The notes under the pieces: model-generated
Told to the model about the DNA's origin: nothing
Databases searched by the model: none
What the model saw: the letters and a program-made list of their open reading frames with translations, nothing else
In this document: positions 32,437 to 34,953 of the stretch, one piece after another
Position numbering within the stretch: position 1 is the first letter of the stretch
Layout of the letters: every line of letters begins with the position of its first letter
Origin: an uncultured Porphyromonadaceae bacterium
Lineage (GTDB): Bacteria > Bacteroidota > Bacteroidia > Bacteroidales > Muribaculaceae
Length of the DNA stretch: 34,953 nucleotides
Assembly: GCA_947175425.1 (NCBI GenBank)
Contig: CAMWMR010000027.1
Span: 1 to 34,953 of the forward strand
Direction: 5' to 3'
Made by a program: the position numbers and the translations under genes

Positions 32437-33150
32437 ATGGATAATCACATCAATAAATTTCAGCGACAAGGATTCATAATCCTGATGATATGCTCGGCTA
32501 TAATGCTTGGCATAGGGATTTATATGTTTGTGGCTGATTTCTATTCTACAAGCATCGTAACGAGTTGGCGCTTCAATCCTACCGAGCAAACTATATCATG
32601 GCAAACTCCTGTATTCGGAGCAATCGTCATGCTCATATTGGGTATTCTAATCAAAATAGACAGGCCCAAATTACCAAAAATGAACACACAAGGCAAACGC
32701 ACTTTCGTACTTGAAAAGATAACGGATTATCTGAAAGATAATGATTTCAAGAAACGAGGCAATCATTTCTACAAAAGCAACGGCGAGATAGGTTATTGTG
32801 TGAACATTCAGAATGACAAATGGAATGATGCCAATCAAATCCGCTTCACCTTGAATGTCGGTATATTTACCGAGGCTTTTTGGCTTGAATGTGAGGATTT
32901 CAAGAATACCGGGATTATCCCTACTTTCCCGAAAGAATATGAGTGTGCTATACGAGAGAGAATCGGCGGCTTGCTCCAGGTCAAAGAGGATAAATGGTAC
33001 TGCATTACCTCCAGTACGGATGTTATGAAACTATGGAACGAAATAGAGCGCGATCTAACCGAATATATACTGCCGTTCTTTACCCGTTACAATACCGAAT
33101 CTGATGTCATACCCAATCAATTTATCTACCGAAAAGGAGGCAAGCAATGA
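32437..33150 (+). CDS. membrane-anchored DUF4304 protein
   Basis: A 237-residue protein. The N-terminal 80 residues hold two membrane helices (about 12-34 and 56-72) with WRFNPTEQTISWQTP between them. The remainder is a DUF4304-like domain (about 88-230): ITDYLKDNDFKKRGNHFYK, YCVNIQNDKWNDANQIRFTLNVGI, IRERIGGLLQVKEDKWYCI. DUF4304 proteins are usually soluble, of unknown biochemistry, and appear in bacterial genomes near toxin-immunity-type clusters; a membrane-anchored form is less familiar to me. Its TGA overlaps the ATG of the next gene (ATGA, 33147-33150). Function is unknown; an immunity-like role is only a suggestion. Confidence 0.75.
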   Translation: MDNHINKFQRQGFIILMICSAIMLGIGIYMFVADFYSTSIVTSWRFNPTEQTISWQTPVFGAIVMLILGILIKIDRPKLPKMNTQGKRTFVLEKITDYLKDNDFKKRGNHFYKSNGEIGYCVNIQNDKWNDANQIRFTLNVGIFTEAFWLECEDFKNTGIIPTFPKEYECAIRERIGGLLQVKEDKWYCITSSTDVMKLWNEIERDLTEYILPFFTRYNTESDVIPNQFIYRKGGKQ

Positions 33151-33863
33151 AAATGTTAGGCAGAATAATAGCATATTCAATTGCTGTCGGCTTCGTTCTC
33201 GTTGTCGGATTGATTATTGTTGCCACTTATCTGATGGGATATAATGTGGCGGAAAGAAGAGAGCGAGAGCTTGAGAACAGAGATAAAATAATCGAGCGGA
33301 CAGACTCTTTCCGTGCGGCAAATGGACATTTGCCCGAATCGATGTCGGAAGTGGGCTTCAGGCAGACAGGCGGTGGAGGATATTATTACAAAGGAATTAT
33401 ATTTGACTATATCAAGTTAAACGACAAAGAATACGTTGTAGAATATACCTCTGAGGATGGTGTTCTCACGCAGTATCATGATCACTGCTGGACTGAAGAA
33501 CCCGATATTTGCCTGATAGAAATGCCTGTAAACGCAGACACGATAGCTGCAATAAGCAGAATTTCAAAATTTGAACAGGATTACAATGTCCCTCCATTGA
33601 TAGACAGCATATCCTTTAATCAGTCTCGAATATGTCCGATTGGCGATTATACCGGACAGCCTGATTCTACCGCATATATTCGTTATCTATACAAAGATGG
33701 CAGTGTTCGATGCGAGGGCTGGGTTGCATACTTTGATGAGCCGGAAGATGATTTCAGCAACCCATTCGGCGAATGGAAATACTATGATCAGGAAGGCAAC
33801 TGCTATCGAAAATTCTGGAATTACAAACAAAACGACAGATTGATATATGAAACTGACCGATAA
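33147..33863 (+). CDS. membrane-anchored protein with pilin-like and YwqK/MORN-like parts
   Basis: A 238-residue protein. One membrane helix (about 8-32) is followed by a region RERELENRDKIIERTDSFRAANGHLPESMSEVGF, then YYYKGIIFDYIKLNDKEYVVEY, reminiscent of the helix-plus-sheet of pilin-like proteins. The C-terminus (TAYIRYLYKDGSVRCEGWVAYF, then FGEWKYYDQEGNC) resembles the short repeats of YwqK/MORN-type proteins, sometimes annotated as antitoxins. Both comparisons are tentative. The bulk would face the periplasm. It overlaps the DUF4304 gene by 4 bp and the next gene by 17 bp, so this is one operon. Confidence 0.7.
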   Translation: MKMLGRIIAYSIAVGFVLVVGLIIVATYLMGYNVAERRERELENRDKIIERTDSFRAANGHLPESMSEVGFRQTGGGGYYYKGIIFDYIKLNDKEYVVEYTSEDGVLTQYHDHCWTEEPDICLIEMPVNADTIAAISRISKFEQDYNVPPLIDSISFNQSRICPIGDYTGQPDSTAYIRYLYKDGSVRCEGWVAYFDEPEDDFSNPFGEWKYYDQEGNCYRKFWNYKQNDRLIYETDR

Positions 33864-34218
33864 ACGATTCTGGATAGCATGGGCTACGGTAGAGCTATTG
33901 TTGTTATCCTCTTGTATTTATATGGCAGTCCATAGTAAATTTATAGGTATAATATGTGTTTTCGGAGCAAGCCAACCGTTAATGATAGCTTTGACTCTAT
34001 ACAAAAAGAAACATCAAAATGGAGCTTTGGCAAATTTAATAATTGTCGGTTTGTATTCCATTTATTCTGTATATATAAGTATATCAGGACAAGATGCCAA
34101 TGGTTGGGGTTGGACATTTGGCATGATTATTCTTCCAATAATACAGCTAATCCTGTTGTTACTTTATTGGGGTCTTGAAAGACTTGCAAGAATCGCTCAA
34201 CGAAGAAATCAATCATAA
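33847..34218 (+). CDS. small four-helix membrane protein, unknown family
   Basis: A 123-residue hydrophobic protein with about four membrane helices (about 9-27, 32-50, 61-79 and 87-110) and a basic C-terminus (RLARIAQRRNQS). No family is recognised. It begins inside the preceding gene (17-bp overlap) and its TAA shares a base with an ATG of the following frame (TAATG at 34216-34220), so translation is coupled on both sides. The sequence is markedly A+T-rich compared with the core genes to the left. Confidence 0.7.
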   Translation: MKLTDKRFWIAWATVELLLLSSCIYMAVHSKFIGIICVFGASQPLMIALTLYKKKHQNGALANLIIVGLYSIYSVYISISGQDANGWGWTFGMIILPIIQLILLLLYWGLERLARIAQRRNQS

Positions 34219-34259
34219 TGCTATTGAGTTGTAACCTCCAATATCAAAATAACGTAACA

Positions 34260-34763
34260 ATGGATAATTCAATCGTTCCTCCGCCATATACCCCCAAGCA
34301 CCACGCTGTGTTTCGATGCAAGGTGGATAAACAACAATATATAATTCCGCTTGTAATCTGGTGTATCCTTGACATCATAATTCTTATTGTTACTCCTAAT
34401 ATTCTATTGGGTATCTTCATTGTATCATTATCAATTGTACCAATTGGAGTCGCCCTACTTTGGATTAAGTATTTTTGGGGTAAAATTACTTATATTATAG
34501 AGGGTCAAGAATTACGCATTATTACTCCTTTGAAATCTATATCAATCAAAATCAATAACATAAAGAAAATAAAACGAGTAATTGAGTATTTAATATCTCA
34601 CAAGGGAAGGGATTTTTCAGCCTCTCATATCAAGCTGCGCATCATCTACGACAGAAGCAGCTATGTCTATGTATCGCCTGAAGATGAGGAATCATTCGTT
34701 AACACGCTGCAAGCCATCAATCCCAATATCGAATATAGCAGCGAACGAGGCTTGAAATCATAA
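34260..34763 (+). CDS. bPH_4-like (bacterial PH domain) membrane protein
   Basis: A 167-residue protein: an N-terminal YTPKHHAVFRCKVD segment, two membrane helices (about 28-46 and 50-71), then a bacterial PH-like domain with YIIEGQELRIITPLKSISIKI and the characteristic ending IIYDRSSYVYVSPEDEESFV then INPNIEYSS, as in PF06713-type (bPH_4) proteins. An in-frame ATG at 34218 overlapping the upstream stop would add 14 residues (MLLSCNLQYQNNVT). I prefer 34260 because MDNSIVPPP fits better, but translational coupling makes 34218 possible. It is the intact version of the relic at 31694-31882. Confidence 0.8.
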   Translation: MDNSIVPPPYTPKHHAVFRCKVDKQQYIIPLVIWCILDIIILIVTPNILLGIFIVSLSIVPIGVALLWIKYFWGKITYIIEGQELRIITPLKSISIKINNIKKIKRVIEYLISHKGRDFSASHIKLRIIYDRSSYVYVSPEDEESFVNTLQAINPNIEYSSERGLKS

Positions 34764-34902
34764 GCAATATGGGCGAAATGCGATGAATAAATAGAATAAT
34801 CATCGTTAATATCTGATTTTCACGCACATTTGGGACATTTGTCACATCCATTGTTGATTATTCTTTGTAAATTTGCGATATTACAGATAATAGACTCTCA
34901 TG
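34629..34902 (+). repeat. direct repeat, copy 2 (gene tail, trailer, promoter, next ATG)
   Basis: The partner of 31754-32027, of identical length. It carries the last 44 codons of the intact bPH_4 gene plus stop, the trailer beginning TAAGCAATATGGGC, the -7 box and the start codon of the next gene. Confidence 0.9.
34864..34875 (+). promoter_or_regulatory. -7 promoter element in repeat copy 2
   Basis: TAAATTTG at 34868-34875, directly preceded by TTTG (34864-34867). It is equivalent in position to the box at 31993-32000 and would drive the partial gene at 34900. Confidence 0.5.
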
Positions 34903-34953
34903 AAATTAGATATAAAGAATTATCCGTTAATACTGAAATTCGTCTGCGTCTTG
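34900..34953 (+). CDS. start of the next cassette gene (cut by window edge)
   Basis: The ATG closing repeat copy 2 opens a frame of 18 codons to the window edge (MKLDIKNYPLILKFVCVL). It occupies the place held by the 32025 gene after copy 1 but has a different sequence, so the repeat is followed by different genes. The last residues are hydrophobic and may begin a membrane helix. Too short to classify. Confidence 0.6.
   Translation, partial: MKLDIKNYPLILKFVCVL

Noticed and set aside
1-34953. tRNA or rRNA genes, CRISPR arrays, integrases, insertion sequences
   Set aside because: None was seen on either strand; the right-hand repeat has two copies 2.9 kb apart and no transposase or integrase nearby.

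Overview
The window looks like a chromosomal segment of a Bacteroidales bacterium; a Muribaculaceae-type gut commensal is a reasonable guess, but family level is inference. The phylum-level evidence is strong: a GLPGLI-family protein beside a carboxypeptidase-regulatory/TonB receptor, a DUF6155 protein, the gene strings sppA-lpxK-PNP-thiL and nusB-yajC-ybbR-coaE, lipoprotein-rich operons, and repeated promoters of the Bacteroidota type (TTTG at -33, about 20-22 nt, then TAnnTTTG at -7) in place of sigma70 boxes.

Layout. 1-3282 (minus): an outer-membrane TonB-type receptor and a GLPGLI protein, translationally coupled; the latter is cut by the window edge. 3569-8450 (plus): sppA, lpxK, purine nucleoside phosphorylase, thiL. 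8528-11907 (plus): nusB (unusually long, internally duplicated), yajC, ybbR-like, coaE (TTG start), ending in a strong bidirectional terminator. 11938-12300 has no convincing gene but is rich in nested hairpins and is a candidate noncoding RNA. 12424-16553 (plus): ECF sigma factor, secreted S9 peptidase, DUF6155 protein and gluQ, closely packed or overlapping. 16648-18464 (plus): LytS-type histidine kinase and LytTR response regulator. 18465-21555 (minus): AGCS sodium/amino-acid symporter, lgt, TPR protein; the TPR gene abuts the response regulator tail to tail with no spacer.

21556-21891 is a divergent intergenic region holding an orphan leftward terminator and a possible 22-residue ORF. 21892-24307 (plus): a GHL10-type glycosidase-like protein and a GT2 glycosyltransferase. 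24385-30598 (plus): clostripain-family lipoprotein, MscS channel, prolyl oligopeptidase lipoprotein, a BamE/SmpA-like lipoprotein and a PhnP-like metallo-hydrolase. 30662-31618: DUF2156 protein.

From about 31690 to the right edge the character changes: more A+T, small membrane proteins, overlapping genes, and a direct repeat of about 274 bp (about 91% identical by my count) at 31754-32027 and 34629-34902. Each repeat copy carries the 3' end of a bacterial PH-domain (bPH_4-like) gene, its trailer, a promoter and the start codon of the next gene. Between the copies lie a three-helix protein, a membrane-anchored DUF4304 protein, a membrane-anchored YwqK-like protein, a four-helix protein and an intact bPH_4 protein. 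The first copy is a relic with an internal in-frame deletion; the second leads into another gene cut by the edge. This resembles a growing cassette array, possibly of the immunity or defence kind, and is the most interesting part of the window.
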